Shown: positions 1-8,370, counted from the stretch's first letter. The stretch is DNA of 18,679 bases from CBDVBZ01 sp965372355 (GCA_965372355.1 CBDVBZ010000069.1:1-18679); one strand, 5' to 3'. The notes: generated by a model from the sequence alone, not told the origin. A program made the numbers and translations.

Positions 1-1100
1 CGGAGCTCATTGCCAAAGATCCCGTTATTGTTGATCACCGGGAACACCGCCGTGATCAGTCGAATCCCAGGAAAGTCGTTGCGTGATATCTCGTTACCGC
101 TGATCTCAACAGGAACCGTCTCGAACGCATCGTCGAAATCGAGCGAGATACCGGCCTCATCTTCAGTGTATACCACCGAGTCGCTAAAACGGCCATTGAC
201 GGCGATACTATCCCCTCGGATGGTCACGAAGTCGGGCGTGCTCGTGATCAGTTTGACCCGGATCCCGCCCTTGAGATTGTTTGTGATCGCCGAGTTCTCT
301 ACCACGAGCCCCCCGGTCGACTCGTGAAAGATGCCTGCCTCGCTGCAAATCATTATGTTACATTGGTTTATGTCCACTTGCGCGCTTCCAATCCCATTGA
401 CCCCGTTCACCGCATGCGATAGGGTCGCATAGTCGAGCTCGACCTGCGGTGAGGCGCCGAGCGCCCGGAGCCCGATCCAGTAACCGGCTTGCGGCATCCG
501 TATGCTCGGCTCGATCACAACGGGGTTCGCCGGGGTGCCGGCAATGATCAACCGTCCACCGACAACGTCGATACTAACAGCGGCCTTGTCGATATAGACC
601 TTCACACCCGCATTGATCGTTAGAACGGTCGAGGGGTCTATGGAGATCCTGTCGCCGCCGGGTGCGACGAGATACGGAGAATTGCCAACATCCCAGGTCG
701 TGTTGTCCGTGATATCACCCGCCTGAAGTGTGCCAACCTCGAGGGCCTCCTGAATCGTGTCCTTACCGCCATTACCATCGGAAGCCGTGATCGTCAGTGT
801 GTCCAGCCCCACCGTGCCCGGGGCCTCCCACCGCATCGATGTCTTGCCCTGGTCCTGGGGCTCGAGGAAACCGCCGGTGGCCTCCCAGGTGACCGTCACC
901 GGGTCACCATCCAGATCATCGACCGTCACGGTCAGGGTCGCGACGAGACCTTTCGCCACGGCGACCTTGTTGAACGTGAACGTCACCGTCGGCGGTTGAT
1001 TCTCATCCGTCGGCGGGGCGGCCGGATCGTCAGAGGAACAGCCGACCACCAGCGCGGATACTAGAACCCCTAATACTATGATTTTACTTAGATTATTCAT
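1..1100 (-). CDS. Lipoprotein with Ig-like and right-handed beta-helix regions (3' end outside window)
   Basis: The reading frame is open from an ATG at 1098-1100 to the left edge, so 366 codons are visible and the C-terminus is missing. The N-terminus is a lipoprotein signal: a hydrophobic stretch (residues 7-20) ends in the lipobox VVGC with Cys21, followed by SSDD, so an anchored, exported protein is likely. Residues about 35-115 look like a PKD/Ig-type domain (NQPPTVTF, DDLDGDPVTV, LTITASDGNGG). From about residue 120 the sequence becomes short repeating beta-strand rungs rich in V, I, N and G (for example NSAITNNLKGGIRV), typical of right-handed parallel beta-helix proteins of the NosD/PbH1 type. 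The specific function is unknown. It is preceded by the 420-bp parS region and is separated from rsmG. The promoter is not obvious; GGGG a few bases before the ATG is a weak ribosome site. Confidence 0.85.
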   Translation of the reverse strand, partial: MNNLSKIIVLGVLVSALVVGCSSDDPAAPPTDENQPPTVTFTFNKVAVAKGLVATLTVTVDDLDGDPVTVTWEATGGFLEPQDQGKTSMRWEAPGTVGLDTLTITASDGNGGKDTIQEALEVGTLQAGDITDNTTWDVGNSPYLVAPGGDRISIDPSTVLTINAGVKVYIDKAAVSIDVVGGRLIIAGTPANPVVIEPSIRMPQAGYWIGLRALGASPQVELDYATLSHAVNGVNGIGSAQVDINQCNIMICSEAGIFHESTGGLVVENSAITNNLKGGIRVKLITSTPDFVTIRGDSIAVNGRFSDSVVYTEDEAGISLDFDDAFETVPVEISGNEISRNDFPGIRLITAVFPVINNNGIFGNEL

Positions 1101-1398
1101 GACACCCCAACTTGCACCCGGACCTCGCGGGCCCGGTGGTTAAACCCAGCGCAAAGCTCAAAGCCAAACGCAATTCACTTGGCCACGACCTGAGCCAGGG
1201 GTCAGTGAGGGCAGCTAACACTTAACCCTTTGATATTAATCAGGTTAAACGTGATCGCTGAAAGGGTCGTGGAGGAGCCGAATCCACCTGTACGTTAGTC
1301 ATAATCAGGTCGGTGAATCAAGCCTTTTCAGAGCGTTTGAGTGCGTTGGGCTGTTCGTTTGGGAATCAACCGGACGAGGGTCCGGCGGGCCAGTCGGA

Positions 1399-1414
1399 TG
1401 TTTCACGTGAAACA
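1399..1414. promoter_or_regulatory. parS: parS centromere site 1 (ParB binding)
   Basis: The sequence is TGTTTCACGTGAAACA, a perfect 16-bp palindrome identical to the universal chromosomal parS consensus. ParB binds it with a helix-turn-helix domain, loads as a CTP-dependent clamp and spreads. Location near the origin is normal for parS. Confidence 0.95.
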
Positions 1415-1424
1415 ACCATCTAAC

Positions 1425-1442
1425 TCACTCAAAACCGAGTGA
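1425..1442. repeat. Short inverted repeat between the parS sites
   Basis: TCACTC and GAGTGA form a 6-bp stem around a 6-nt loop (aaaacc). No T-run follows directly on either strand, so an intrinsic terminator for rsmG is doubtful. It may be chance or a minor structural element. Confidence 0.3.
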
Positions 1443-1485
1443 TTAGACAATTGGCCGCGACCGCGGTCCGTGAATCCGAGCTGGA

Positions 1486-1501
1486 TGTTTCACGTGAAAC
1501 A
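1486..1501. promoter_or_regulatory. parS: parS centromere site 2 (ParB binding)
   Basis: A second perfect copy of TGTTTCACGTGAAACA lies 87 bp from the first, start to start. It sits 22 bp beyond the rsmG stop codon. Two exact copies of a 16-bp palindrome in 103 bp cannot reasonably be chance. Confidence 0.95.
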
Positions 1502-1522
1502 CCTTTTCAAAAACGTGCGCGC

Positions 1523-2173
1523 TTAGTGTTTTTCGTAGAGGAGAAAAACCCCGTCAGAAACCGAGGTTTTGTTCTGGAGATGCAGCGCACCGCCCACGAC
1601 GTCCGCCGTATCGTTTCCACTCGGCTGGGTTGTAACGAGATACCCCCCAGGCCTGAGGAGGCGCTCGATGAGACCTCCGAGCCGTTGAGGCGGCGCCACA
1701 GCCAGCATGGTGGCCAAATCGAATGCTTCCAGAGTGGACGGCTCCCGAGCCAGTGCTTTCAGATCGGTTCCGAGTACCGTCACGCCGGTAAGACCCAGCC
1801 GCCCCACGACGCGCTCGAGAAAAAACGCCCTCCGGTCCTTGCGCTCGATCAACGTCACGCGCAGACCGGGAGTCATCAGCTTCCAGATCAGCCCCGGGAA
1901 CCCGGCGCCGGAGCCGATGTCAGCGATGTCCCGCGGTTCGTCGCGAGCGTTGTCTCTCGCGTGATCGACGATGAAATCCCACATCTCGACGCAGCGACGA
2001 ATCACGTACGCGGTCACGAATGGTGTCTCGCGTTTGGAAACCAGGCCGAGTTGGGGGTTCCAGTCGAGGAGCTCTTCGAGGAAAGTGCGCAGCAAGTTGA
2101 CGTCAAGGCGCCCATGGATCTCGGGAAGTGACTCCACGATCCGTGTGATGTCATCCGTGTTGTGGGCTTGCAT
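1523..2173 (-). CDS. rsmG: 16S rRNA (guanine527-N7)-methyltransferase RsmG
   Basis: RsmG (GidB) uses S-adenosylmethionine to methylate G527 of 16S rRNA; loss in other bacteria gives low-level streptomycin resistance. The product is 216 aa, normal for the family. The Rossmann SAM-binding motif IGSGAGFPGL is at residues 86-95, preceded by IAD. The family N-terminal helical region (LLDWNPQLGLVSKRE) is present. I chose the ATG at 2171-2173 because AGGAGGG lies 12 nt upstream and the length then fits; an in-frame ATG at 2248 would add 25 residues unlike the family. The start overlaps the mnmG stop by 23 nt, so translational coupling within the mnmE-mnmG-rsmG run is likely. It is the last gene of the leftward cluster. 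Confidence 0.95.
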   Translation of the reverse strand: MQAHNTDDITRIVESLPEIHGRLDVNLLRTFLEELLDWNPQLGLVSKRETPFVTAYVIRRCVEMWDFIVDHARDNARDEPRDIADIGSGAGFPGLIWKLMTPGLRVTLIERKDRRAFFLERVVGRLGLTGVTVLGTDLKALAREPSTLEAFDLATMLAVAPPQRLGGLIERLLRPGGYLVTTQPSGNDTADVVGGALHLQNKTSVSDGVFLLYEKH

Positions 2174-4052
2174 TGGCTCGAAGCGCCCTCCTGCGATCGC
2201 CGCGAAACCGCTCGAGGTGAACAACCACGATCGAGAGATCGGATGCACGCACCCCGGAGATACGAGATGCGTGGCCCACGGTCTCGGGTCTTTTCGTCAC
2301 GAGCTTCTCCCGGGCTTCCGTGCTGAGGCCATTGAGATCTTGATACGGGAAATCAACTGGGATCTCCTGGGCCTCCATTCTTCGAACGGTCTCGATCTCA
2401 CGTTTCTGCCGATCGATGTAGCCGACGTATTTGACCGCGCACTCGATATCGTTGTCGAGACCCTTGAATCGGCCGTTACCAGCCGACAACGGCTCGATGT
2501 GCCGATATCGCACCTCGGGGCGCCTGAGCACTTGAAGCAGCGACATGGGCTTCCTCACCGGCTCCAGACCGAGGGTCTCGAACTGCGCGTTGCCCTCGAT
2601 CGACGGGAAGTTTGTGGATCCCAGATGCTCGACGAGCTCGCCCACCCGATCGAGGCGCGTCTGCGCGCGCTCGTGGCTACGCGGATCAACCAAGCCAAGC
2701 TTGACCCCGTATTTCATCAACCGGATGTCCGCGTTGTCCTGCCGAAGCATCAACCGGTACTCCGCTCGGGATGTAAACATCCGGTACGGCTCGTCGATCT
2801 CTTTGGTGGTCAAATCGTCGATGAGAACACCGATATAAGCCTCGTCCCGCCCCAGCACGAACGGCTCGCTCTGGCGAAGCCCCGCGACGGCGTTGACACC
2901 GGCCACGAAGCCTTGTGCCGCTGCTTCCTCGTAACCCGATGTCCCGTTGACCTGCCCGGCAAAGAACAATCCCTCGACCTGCTTGGACTCGAGTGTGCGT
3001 TTGAGCTGGTCGGGCGGGAAGAAGTCGTACTCGACGGCGTAACCGGGCCGTCTCATGACGGCCCTGTCTAGACCGGGGATAGACGCGAGTATCTCGAGCT
3101 GGACGTCAACCGGCAGGCTCGTGGAGATACCATTGACGTACAGCTCCGGATGATCGCGTCCCTCGGGTTCGACAAAAATCTGGTGATGGATCTTGTCCGG
3201 GAAGCGAACCACCTTGTCCTCGATCGACGGGCAGTACCGCGTGCCGATCGCGTCGATGTCGCCCCGGTACATCGGCGCCCGATCGATATTCCGGCGGATC
3301 ACATCGTGAGTTGCCGCGTTGGTATGCGTCAAATAGCATAGTTCTTGTCCCTGGGTAATGGCCTCTGTGCGGTGTGAAAACGGGATGGGATCGGGATCTC
3401 CGGCCTGGGGCGCAAACCGGTCGAGATCGACAGAATCCCGCAACACGCGAGGCGGGGTTCCTGTCTTGAGCCGGCCCATCCGAAAACCCAAAGACCTCAG
3501 CGAATCGGAGAGCGCTGTCGTCCCGGGTTCTCCCTCACGTCCACCCTGGCGCTTCTCGTCACCCGTGTGCATGAGTCCCCTGAGAAAAGTGCCCGCGGTC
3601 AACACGCAGGCCGTTGCGGTGATACGGGCGCCGTTTGCCAGCTCGATACCGCAGAACCTCCCGCGATCGATCCGGACTCCAGCCACTTCTTCGCAGATCA
3701 AATGCAAGTTTCTCTGATTTTTAACGATATCTCCCATTAGACGCGAATACAGAAACTTGTCCACCTGGGCTCTCGGCGACCACACGGCCGGTCCCTTGGA
3801 TCGGTTGAGCATCCGGAACTGAATCCCGGCCCGATCGGTCACCCGGCCGATCTCGCCGCCGAGCGCGTCGACTTCCTTGACGAGATGGCCCTTGCCGAGA
3901 CCCCCTACCGCCGGGTTACACGGCATGTACCCGATTCGGTCCCGCCGCAACGTTACCATCGCCGTCCGTGTGCCCATTCGCGCGGCGACCAGGGCGGCCT
4001 CGCAGCCGGCATGCCCGCCACCGATGACGATTATGTCGAAATGGTTTTTCAT
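2151..4052 (-). CDS. mnmG: tRNA uridine-5-carboxymethylaminomethyl modification enzyme MnmG
   Basis: MnmG (GidA) is the FAD-dependent partner of MnmE; together they install cmnm5/nm5 groups on wobble U34 of certain tRNAs, using folate and glycine or ammonium. The product is 633 aa, normal length. The dinucleotide-binding motif GGGHAG is at 11-16, and PCNPAVGG at 44-51 carries the conserved Cys45. KTGTPPR is at 196-202 and the family signature CPSIEDK at 274-280. The C-terminal helical region that contacts MnmE and tRNA appears intact. It lies 64 nt downstream of mnmE and overlaps rsmG, so the three genes are probably one transcript. GAGAG about 9 nt before the ATG is a modest ribosome site. 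Confidence 0.97.
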   Translation of the reverse strand: MKNHFDIIVIGGGHAGCEAALVAARMGTRTAMVTLRRDRIGYMPCNPAVGGLGKGHLVKEVDALGGEIGRVTDRAGIQFRMLNRSKGPAVWSPRAQVDKFLYSRLMGDIVKNQRNLHLICEEVAGVRIDRGRFCGIELANGARITATACVLTAGTFLRGLMHTGDEKRQGGREGEPGTTALSDSLRSLGFRMGRLKTGTPPRVLRDSVDLDRFAPQAGDPDPIPFSHRTEAITQGQELCYLTHTNAATHDVIRRNIDRAPMYRGDIDAIGTRYCPSIEDKVVRFPDKIHHQIFVEPEGRDHPELYVNGISTSLPVDVQLEILASIPGLDRAVMRRPGYAVEYDFFPPDQLKRTLESKQVEGLFFAGQVNGTSGYEEAAAQGFVAGVNAVAGLRQSEPFVLGRDEAYIGVLIDDLTTKEIDEPYRMFTSRAEYRLMLRQDNADIRLMKYGVKLGLVDPRSHERAQTRLDRVGELVEHLGSTNFPSIEGNAQFETLGLEPVRKPMSLLQVLRRPEVRYRHIEPLSAGNGRFKGLDNDIECAVKYVGYIDRQKREIETVRRMEAQEIPVDFPYQDLNGLSTEAREKLVTKRPETVGHASRISGVRASDLSIVVVHLERFRGDRRRALRANASPQHG

Positions 4053-4116
4053 GGTGTATGTCTCTCACGCGGCACGGCGACCGCCCTCACTTCATGTCTC
4101 GCTCGCCCCACAGCCC

Positions 4117-5505
4117 CTACTTGCCGATGCAGAAGCGCGAGAATATCGTGTCGAGCAGATCCTCCGTGTATCGTTTTCCTGTCGCCGTCTCGTAGAGCTG
4201 CAGTGCCTCGCGGGCGTCCAGCGCCAGGATCTCCAGCGGCGCGCGCTGCTCGAGGTTCGCTTTCAGGACGTCGATGCGTCCCCGGGTTTGCTCGAGAAGC
4301 GATATCAGCCGTGCGTTCAGGACAAGGCGCTCGCGGGCGATCCAGTTCAGACGCTCGCGACCGACCGCTTCAATCATCATCCTCTTTAGTTCGTCGATCC
4401 CCTCGTCCGTTTCAATCGACGAGTGAACCAGCGGCAGTTTCGGGCACTCACCTCGCAGCTTCTCTTCGGACAAGCACGCGGGCAGGTCGACTTTGCTCAT
4501 CACCACCATCGATCGTTCGGGCTCGAGTTTTTGCAGCCTCGCCGACAAATCGTCCACCCAGGGTTCGGACGAGTCGACAACAAACAAGACGAGATCCGCC
4601 TCACCCACCGCCGTCTCCGCCATACGAACCCCAATGCTCTCGACACGATCATCGGTGCCTCTCAACCCCGCCGTGTCCTGCAGAACAAAGAGAAGACCAT
4701 CGAGAACGATGGGCTCACGCAGCACATCGCGTGTCGTCCCGGGGATCTCCGTGACGATCGCCCGGTTTTCTCCGATCAACCGGTTGAACAGGCTGCTCTT
4801 GCCCGCGTTCACCGGCCCCGCGATCACAACCTGATACCCATTCCGAAACGGCTTCGAGAAGGAGCTGTCCTTGAGGAGTTCGCCAAGCTCGGTCGCGTGA
4901 CGGTCGATCAGATCCACCGCCCCCGGTATATCGAGCGTGTCGATACCCTCCTCGATGAAGTCGATGCTCGCTTCGATATTGCCCAACAGCTCGAGCAGCT
5001 CGTCGGCCAATCGGTTGACCCTCTCCGACAGCCCTCCGGCCAATTGTCGCTGTGCGACCTTCCGCTGCAACTCACTCCTGGCGTGGATGAGATCGGCCAC
5101 GGCCTCCGCTTGTATCAGATCGATCTTGCCGTTGAGAAAGGCGCGCTTTGTAAACTCGCCCGCCTCCGCCGAACGGGCACCGCGCCCAAATATCTCGCCG
5201 AGGATTCTTTCCACGACAAGTGTGTTGCCGTGGCAGCTGATCTCCACCGTGTCCTCACCGGTGTACGTCTCCGGTGCGCGAAACACCGTACACATCACGT
5301 CGTCGATCGTTTCACCCGACCGATCGACGATCACTCCGTGATAGACACGGCGATGTTCGAACCCGACCCTATTCTCGCCTACCGGCGAGAATAGGGCGTC
5401 AATTATGGCTAGCGCTTTCGTCCCGGACACACGGACAACAGCGATACCCGATTCGCCCGCCGGTGTCGAGAGCGCCGCAATGGTTTCGTGAAGCTCACCC
5501 GGCAT
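4117..5505 (-). CDS. mnmE: tRNA modification GTPase MnmE
   Basis: MnmE (TrmE) is the GTPase half of the MnmE-MnmG complex that modifies tRNA wobble uridine. The product is 462 aa, a typical length. The N-terminal folate-binding domain starts with the usual ETIAALSTPAGESGIAVVRV pattern. The inserted G domain has P-loop GPVNAGKSS at 230-238, G2 IPGTTRD at 254-260 and G3 DTAG at 277-280. Its G4 element reads SKVD (337-340) instead of the common NKxD. The C-terminus ends FCIGK, retaining the family's catalytic Cys in C-[IL]-G-K. The start lies 24 nt after the jag stop with no clear Shine-Dalgarno, so coupling to jag translation is plausible. Confidence 0.96.
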   Translation of the reverse strand: MPGELHETIAALSTPAGESGIAVVRVSGTKALAIIDALFSPVGENRVGFEHRRVYHGVIVDRSGETIDDVMCTVFRAPETYTGEDTVEISCHGNTLVVERILGEIFGRGARSAEAGEFTKRAFLNGKIDLIQAEAVADLIHARSELQRKVAQRQLAGGLSERVNRLADELLELLGNIEASIDFIEEGIDTLDIPGAVDLIDRHATELGELLKDSSFSKPFRNGYQVVIAGPVNAGKSSLFNRLIGENRAIVTEIPGTTRDVLREPIVLDGLLFVLQDTAGLRGTDDRVESIGVRMAETAVGEADLVLFVVDSSEPWVDDLSARLQKLEPERSMVVMSKVDLPACLSEEKLRGECPKLPLVHSSIETDEGIDELKRMMIEAVGRERLNWIARERLVLNARLISLLEQTRGRIDVLKANLEQRAPLEILALDAREALQLYETATGKRYTEDLLDTIFSRFCIGK

Positions 5506-5529
5506 ATTCGAGAGCGATGGTTAGGGCAA

Positions 5530-6204
5530 CTAGTCTCTTTCCGACTTCTCGGAAAACTCGCTGGCTTTTGGGGTGATGACGACCTTTCGCATCAGGCCGT
5601 CGCCGATCGTGTAGGTCGTCATGTCGTCGAGCTCCGAGATCGCCAAATGGAGGATCCGGCGGTCAGACGCCTTGAGTGGCTCGAAATCGAAGTCCTTTCC
5701 CGTCTTTCTAACACGCTCCGCACTCTTGCGCGCCCGATCCACGAGCAAGCGATGCTTGCGTTTCACGTAGCCGCCTACATCGATCGTAATCTTGCTGTGC
5801 TGCCCGGTCCGGCTCGTAAAGATCCGGTTGACGACGTGCTGAAGCGAGCTGAGGGTTTCGCCTCTTCGCCCGATCAGCAGTCCGTCGAGACCCGACGAAT
5901 CGATGTTCATGAACGTCGTGTCCGGCATTTCTTCGATCGTCAACTCGTACTCGACTCCCATTCGGGACAGCAAGTTGGAAATGATTTCCCTGAGAATCCC
6001 AATGTGGTTTTCCGCTCGTTTTGTATCGCGAAGTGTCACCCGGATGGACACTGTCTTTGTTCCAAACAGGCCACTAAAGAACCCCTTGCTCGCGCCTTCC
6101 AGAATTTCGATATCGACTTCGTCCGGCTGCGCGCTGAGTTCTTTGAGCGCCTTTTGAAGCGCCTGTTCAATTGTCTTGCCTGAACTTTCCACGGATCGGG
6201 ACAT
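5530..6204 (-). CDS. jag: Jag/KhpB, KH and R3H domain RNA-binding protein
   Basis: The product is 224 aa. The order is a Jag_N domain (about 1-55) with the hallmark KGFFSGLFG at 40-48, a linker, a KH domain with GLLIGRRGETLSSLQ (108-122), and a C-terminal R3H domain (about 165-212, including RRILH at 182-186). In Gram-positives KhpB pairs with KhpA as a broad RNA chaperone linked to cell elongation; the gene nearly always follows yidC, as here. The ATG at 6204 is preceded by AAAGGA, which lies inside the last codons of yidC, and only 7 nt separate the two genes. A longer frame extends upstream through the yidC tail, but that part has no family resemblance. Confidence 0.95.
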   Translation of the reverse strand: MSRSVESSGKTIEQALQKALKELSAQPDEVDIEILEGASKGFFSGLFGTKTVSIRVTLRDTKRAENHIGILREIISNLLSRMGVEYELTIEEMPDTTFMNIDSSGLDGLLIGRRGETLSSLQHVVNRIFTSRTGQHSKITIDVGGYVKRKHRLLVDRARKSAERVRKTGKDFDFEPLKASDRRILHLAISELDDMTTYTIGDGLMRKVVITPKASEFSEKSERD

Positions 6205-6211
6205 GATCAGG

Positions 6212-8137
6212 TTATCCTTTCTTGCTTTTTGACCGATTTGTCCTTGGCTTTCTCGGATTTGATTTTCTGACGGGTTTATCGACTGGTTTCCTGGCGGGTT
6301 TCTCCGCCCTGGCCGGTTTGTCGGCTCCGGCCGGCTTGTCATTCGTTCCATCCTCTTTATCTTTATCCGTGCCCCTGTTGATATAGTACTGCTGGGCAAC
6401 CGAAAGCACCGTATTGACCAACCAGTAGAGCACGAGGCCCGAGGGCATTTTGTAGAACAGAAATGTGAACACGATCGGCAGCATATAAACAAACGCCTTC
6501 GGCTGCGTTGTGGTGGACGCCGGACCGGCGATCGAACCACCGATCTTGGACTGCATGAACATCGACGCGCCCATGAGTATCGGCAGGAGGCTCACCGCTG
6601 ACCCGATCACGGGGAGGCTGACCGGCAGATTGAAAAGCACGTCCTGCTGGGACAAATCGTTGATCCAACCAAAGAACGGGGCCTGACGGATCTCGATCGT
6701 GCTTCGCAACACGCTGAACAGCGCGATGAAAACCGGCATCTGGAACACCATAGGCAGACAACCACCCAGCGGGTTGACTCCGGCTTCCTTGTACACCCGC
6801 ATGGTTTCCTGGCTGAGCTTCTGACGGTCATCCTTGTGCTTTTCCTTCAGCGCCTGGAGCTTTGGCTGAAGCAACTGCATGTCACGCATCGACTTGAAGC
6901 TTTTGTGTGTCAGCCGGTAAAACAGGACCTTGGTGACCACCGAAATCAGAAGGATGACGAGACCGTAATTGGGTATGAACTTGTATAGCCACACCATGCT
7001 CCAGAGAATCGCCACGCTGACCGGTTTGAATATTTTGAAATGGTCAAAACCGATATCGACGTTCTTCTCGAGACCGTGTCCGATGATCTTGAGCTGCTTG
7101 TAGTCCAGCGGCCCGAAATACACATCGACGACCTGGTTGACAACGCCGCGCCGCTCGGCGGCCGGCAGTTTGATCGCGGCGGTCTGGAAGTTCTCGCTTT
7201 TGACGCCGACCATCTCGGCTTCACCGCCGGTTGGCGTCTCGGGGATCATGATCGCCGTGAAATATTTCATTTGGAGAGAGGCCCACTGCACCATTCCCGA
7301 AGAGTGTTCTTCGAAATCGCCGCGTTTCTTGCGGTAGTACTCATCGCCCAGACGGAGAGACGCGCGCATGGCGTCGTAGTCTCCCTGCGTGTTCTTCTCC
7401 GTGGAGCGAAGTCCCGGCCCAAAGCTCCACACAAGCTGACGAGTAAACGGGTAACCGTCCCTGGCAAACCGGACCCGGGAACGAACCATATACGTGTCTG
7501 CAGCAAACGTATATTCCCGCGTTATGCTTTCGTTGCCCGTGCCTTCTGTTCGAAATATCAGTTTGCGTTCCGGGTCGCTGTTATCCAGTGTGATCGTTGT
7601 CCCCGACAACAGAGGCTCGACGCCCCTGTCGCTATACGCTTCGAAGAGCACATCCTTGAGCGGGAGCACACGCTCGTCCCCGGCGAGGGTGACGCGAATC
7701 ATCCCCCCATCCATGGCCGGATCGCCCCGGACCAGCTGAACCGGTTGCCCCTCGGTCTCGTATTTGAGCAAACGCACGGCGACGACCTCGGCGCCAAGCG
7801 TCGAGAACGTGATTTCGTAGAGAGGTGTGACAACCGTGATGAGACTGGCGGACTCGGCGCCCGCCTTGGGCAACATCGACGGCGCCGTTTCGTCCTCGAG
7901 ACGCGCCGGATCCTCCGCGGCAACCCGGTCGTCGGGAACCCGCGGGTCGATACCTGCCGGTTCCTCGGCGACGTCCTCCGTCGGCGCAGGCTGTAATGCC
8001 TCCATCCGCTCCTGTTGCGCCCGTTTGAGCTCCTGGGCCTGCCGCATGCGGGGACCCGCCCAGAAGAACTGGTACATCATGATGAGCGCGGTGGAGAGCA
8101 GAAAAGCAACTAGTAGTCTTCGTTCCAGGGGTCTCAC
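6212..8137 (-). CDS. yidC: Membrane protein insertase YidC (Oxa1 family)
   Basis: YidC inserts and folds inner-membrane proteins, alone or with Sec. The N-terminal membrane segment (LLVAFLLSTALIMMYQFF) is followed by a long periplasmic beta domain and the C-terminal five-helix insertase core. The core carries the family string VNPLGGCLPM and the amphipathic LQPKLQALKEKHKDD hairpin. A large periplasmic domain marks the diderm type. The core Arg of E. coli TM2 aligns with Lys here (VVTKVLFYRLT). The last 50-odd residues are a Lys/Pro-rich basic tail. The start is uncertain: GTG at 8137 overlaps the yidD stop as GTGA, giving 641 aa. CTG at 8128 lies 8 nt after AAAGGAG and would give a protein beginning with ERRLL, as many YidCs do. 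Confidence 0.95.
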   Translation of the reverse strand: MRPLERRLLVAFLLSTALIMMYQFFWAGPRMRQAQELKRAQQERMEALQPAPTEDVAEEPAGIDPRVPDDRVAAEDPARLEDETAPSMLPKAGAESASLITVVTPLYEITFSTLGAEVVAVRLLKYETEGQPVQLVRGDPAMDGGMIRVTLAGDERVLPLKDVLFEAYSDRGVEPLLSGTTITLDNSDPERKLIFRTEGTGNESITREYTFAADTYMVRSRVRFARDGYPFTRQLVWSFGPGLRSTEKNTQGDYDAMRASLRLGDEYYRKKRGDFEEHSSGMVQWASLQMKYFTAIMIPETPTGGEAEMVGVKSENFQTAAIKLPAAERRGVVNQVVDVYFGPLDYKQLKIIGHGLEKNVDIGFDHFKIFKPVSVAILWSMVWLYKFIPNYGLVILLISVVTKVLFYRLTHKSFKSMRDMQLLQPKLQALKEKHKDDRQKLSQETMRVYKEAGVNPLGGCLPMVFQMPVFIALFSVLRSTIEIRQAPFFGWINDLSQQDVLFNLPVSLPVIGSAVSLLPILMGASMFMQSKIGGSIAGPASTTTQPKAFVYMLPIVFTFLFYKMPSGLVLYWLVNTVLSVAQQYYINRGTDKDKEDGTNDKPAGADKPARAEKPARKPVDKPVRKSNPRKPRTNRSKSKKG

Positions 8138-8370
8138 TCCTTTGTCAGATGCCCGTCGACCGGATCGTATCCGCCCGGATGCCACGGGTGGCAACGTGAG
8201 ATACGTTTCACAGCGCGAACGGATCCCCCAACGACGCCATGCCGTTCAATCGATTGCGCAGCATATTGGGAACAACAGGGGTAAAAGCGGCAGCTTCTTG
8301 GAAGTAGGGGGGAAACGAACCTTTGATACGCGTGGATGATGCCGACGGCTGTTTTGCTCAATGTGTTCAT
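8134..8370 (-). CDS. yidD: Membrane protein insertion efficiency factor YidD
   Basis: The product is a 78-aa basic, Cys-containing protein. The family motif SCRFYPCCSQYA (26-37) with Cys27, Cys32 and Cys33 is present, followed by the conserved His/Pro-rich end HPWHPGGYDPV. YidD associates with the inner membrane through an amphipathic helix and assists YidC-dependent insertion; the rnpA-yidD-yidC order is standard. It starts at ATG 8368-8370, 67 nt after rnpA. A good Shine-Dalgarno is absent; CCTCCT, the reverse of one, lies just upstream. The stop overlaps the putative yidC GTG start. Confidence 0.93.
   Translation of the reverse strand: MNTLSKTAVGIIHAYQRFVSPLLPRSCRFYPCCSQYAAQSIERHGVVGGSVRAVKRISRCHPWHPGGYDPVDGHLTKE

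Larger units (their letters stand above)
1101..1522. other. Gene-free spacer holding two parS sites
   Basis: No credible coding frame was found in this 422-bp stretch. It contains the two parS palindromes, a small inverted repeat between them, and a 9-bp direct repeat TAATCAGGT at 1237-1245 and 1302-1310. A 7-bp inverted pair ACCCTTT/AAAGGGT with a loop of about 30 nt lies near 1224-1267. In many bacteria parA and parB lie immediately downstream of rsmG; here that place is taken by this spacer and the lipoprotein gene. Confidence 0.7.

Noticed and set aside
1971..3071. 366-aa plus-strand open frame
   Set aside because: Lies antisense to the well-supported mnmG and rsmG genes and has no recognisable family; a GC-rich codon-position shadow.
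4423..5394. 323-aa plus-strand open frame
   Set aside because: Entirely antisense to mnmE, with no motif or ribosome site; shadow.
5758..5773. Half-match to parS (GTTTCACGT) inside jag
   Set aside because: Only the left half fits; the right arm is GCC-rich rather than AAACA. Likely chance in coding sequence.
7040..7996. 318-aa plus-strand open frame
   Set aside because: Antisense to the periplasmic domain of yidC, with no family resemblance.
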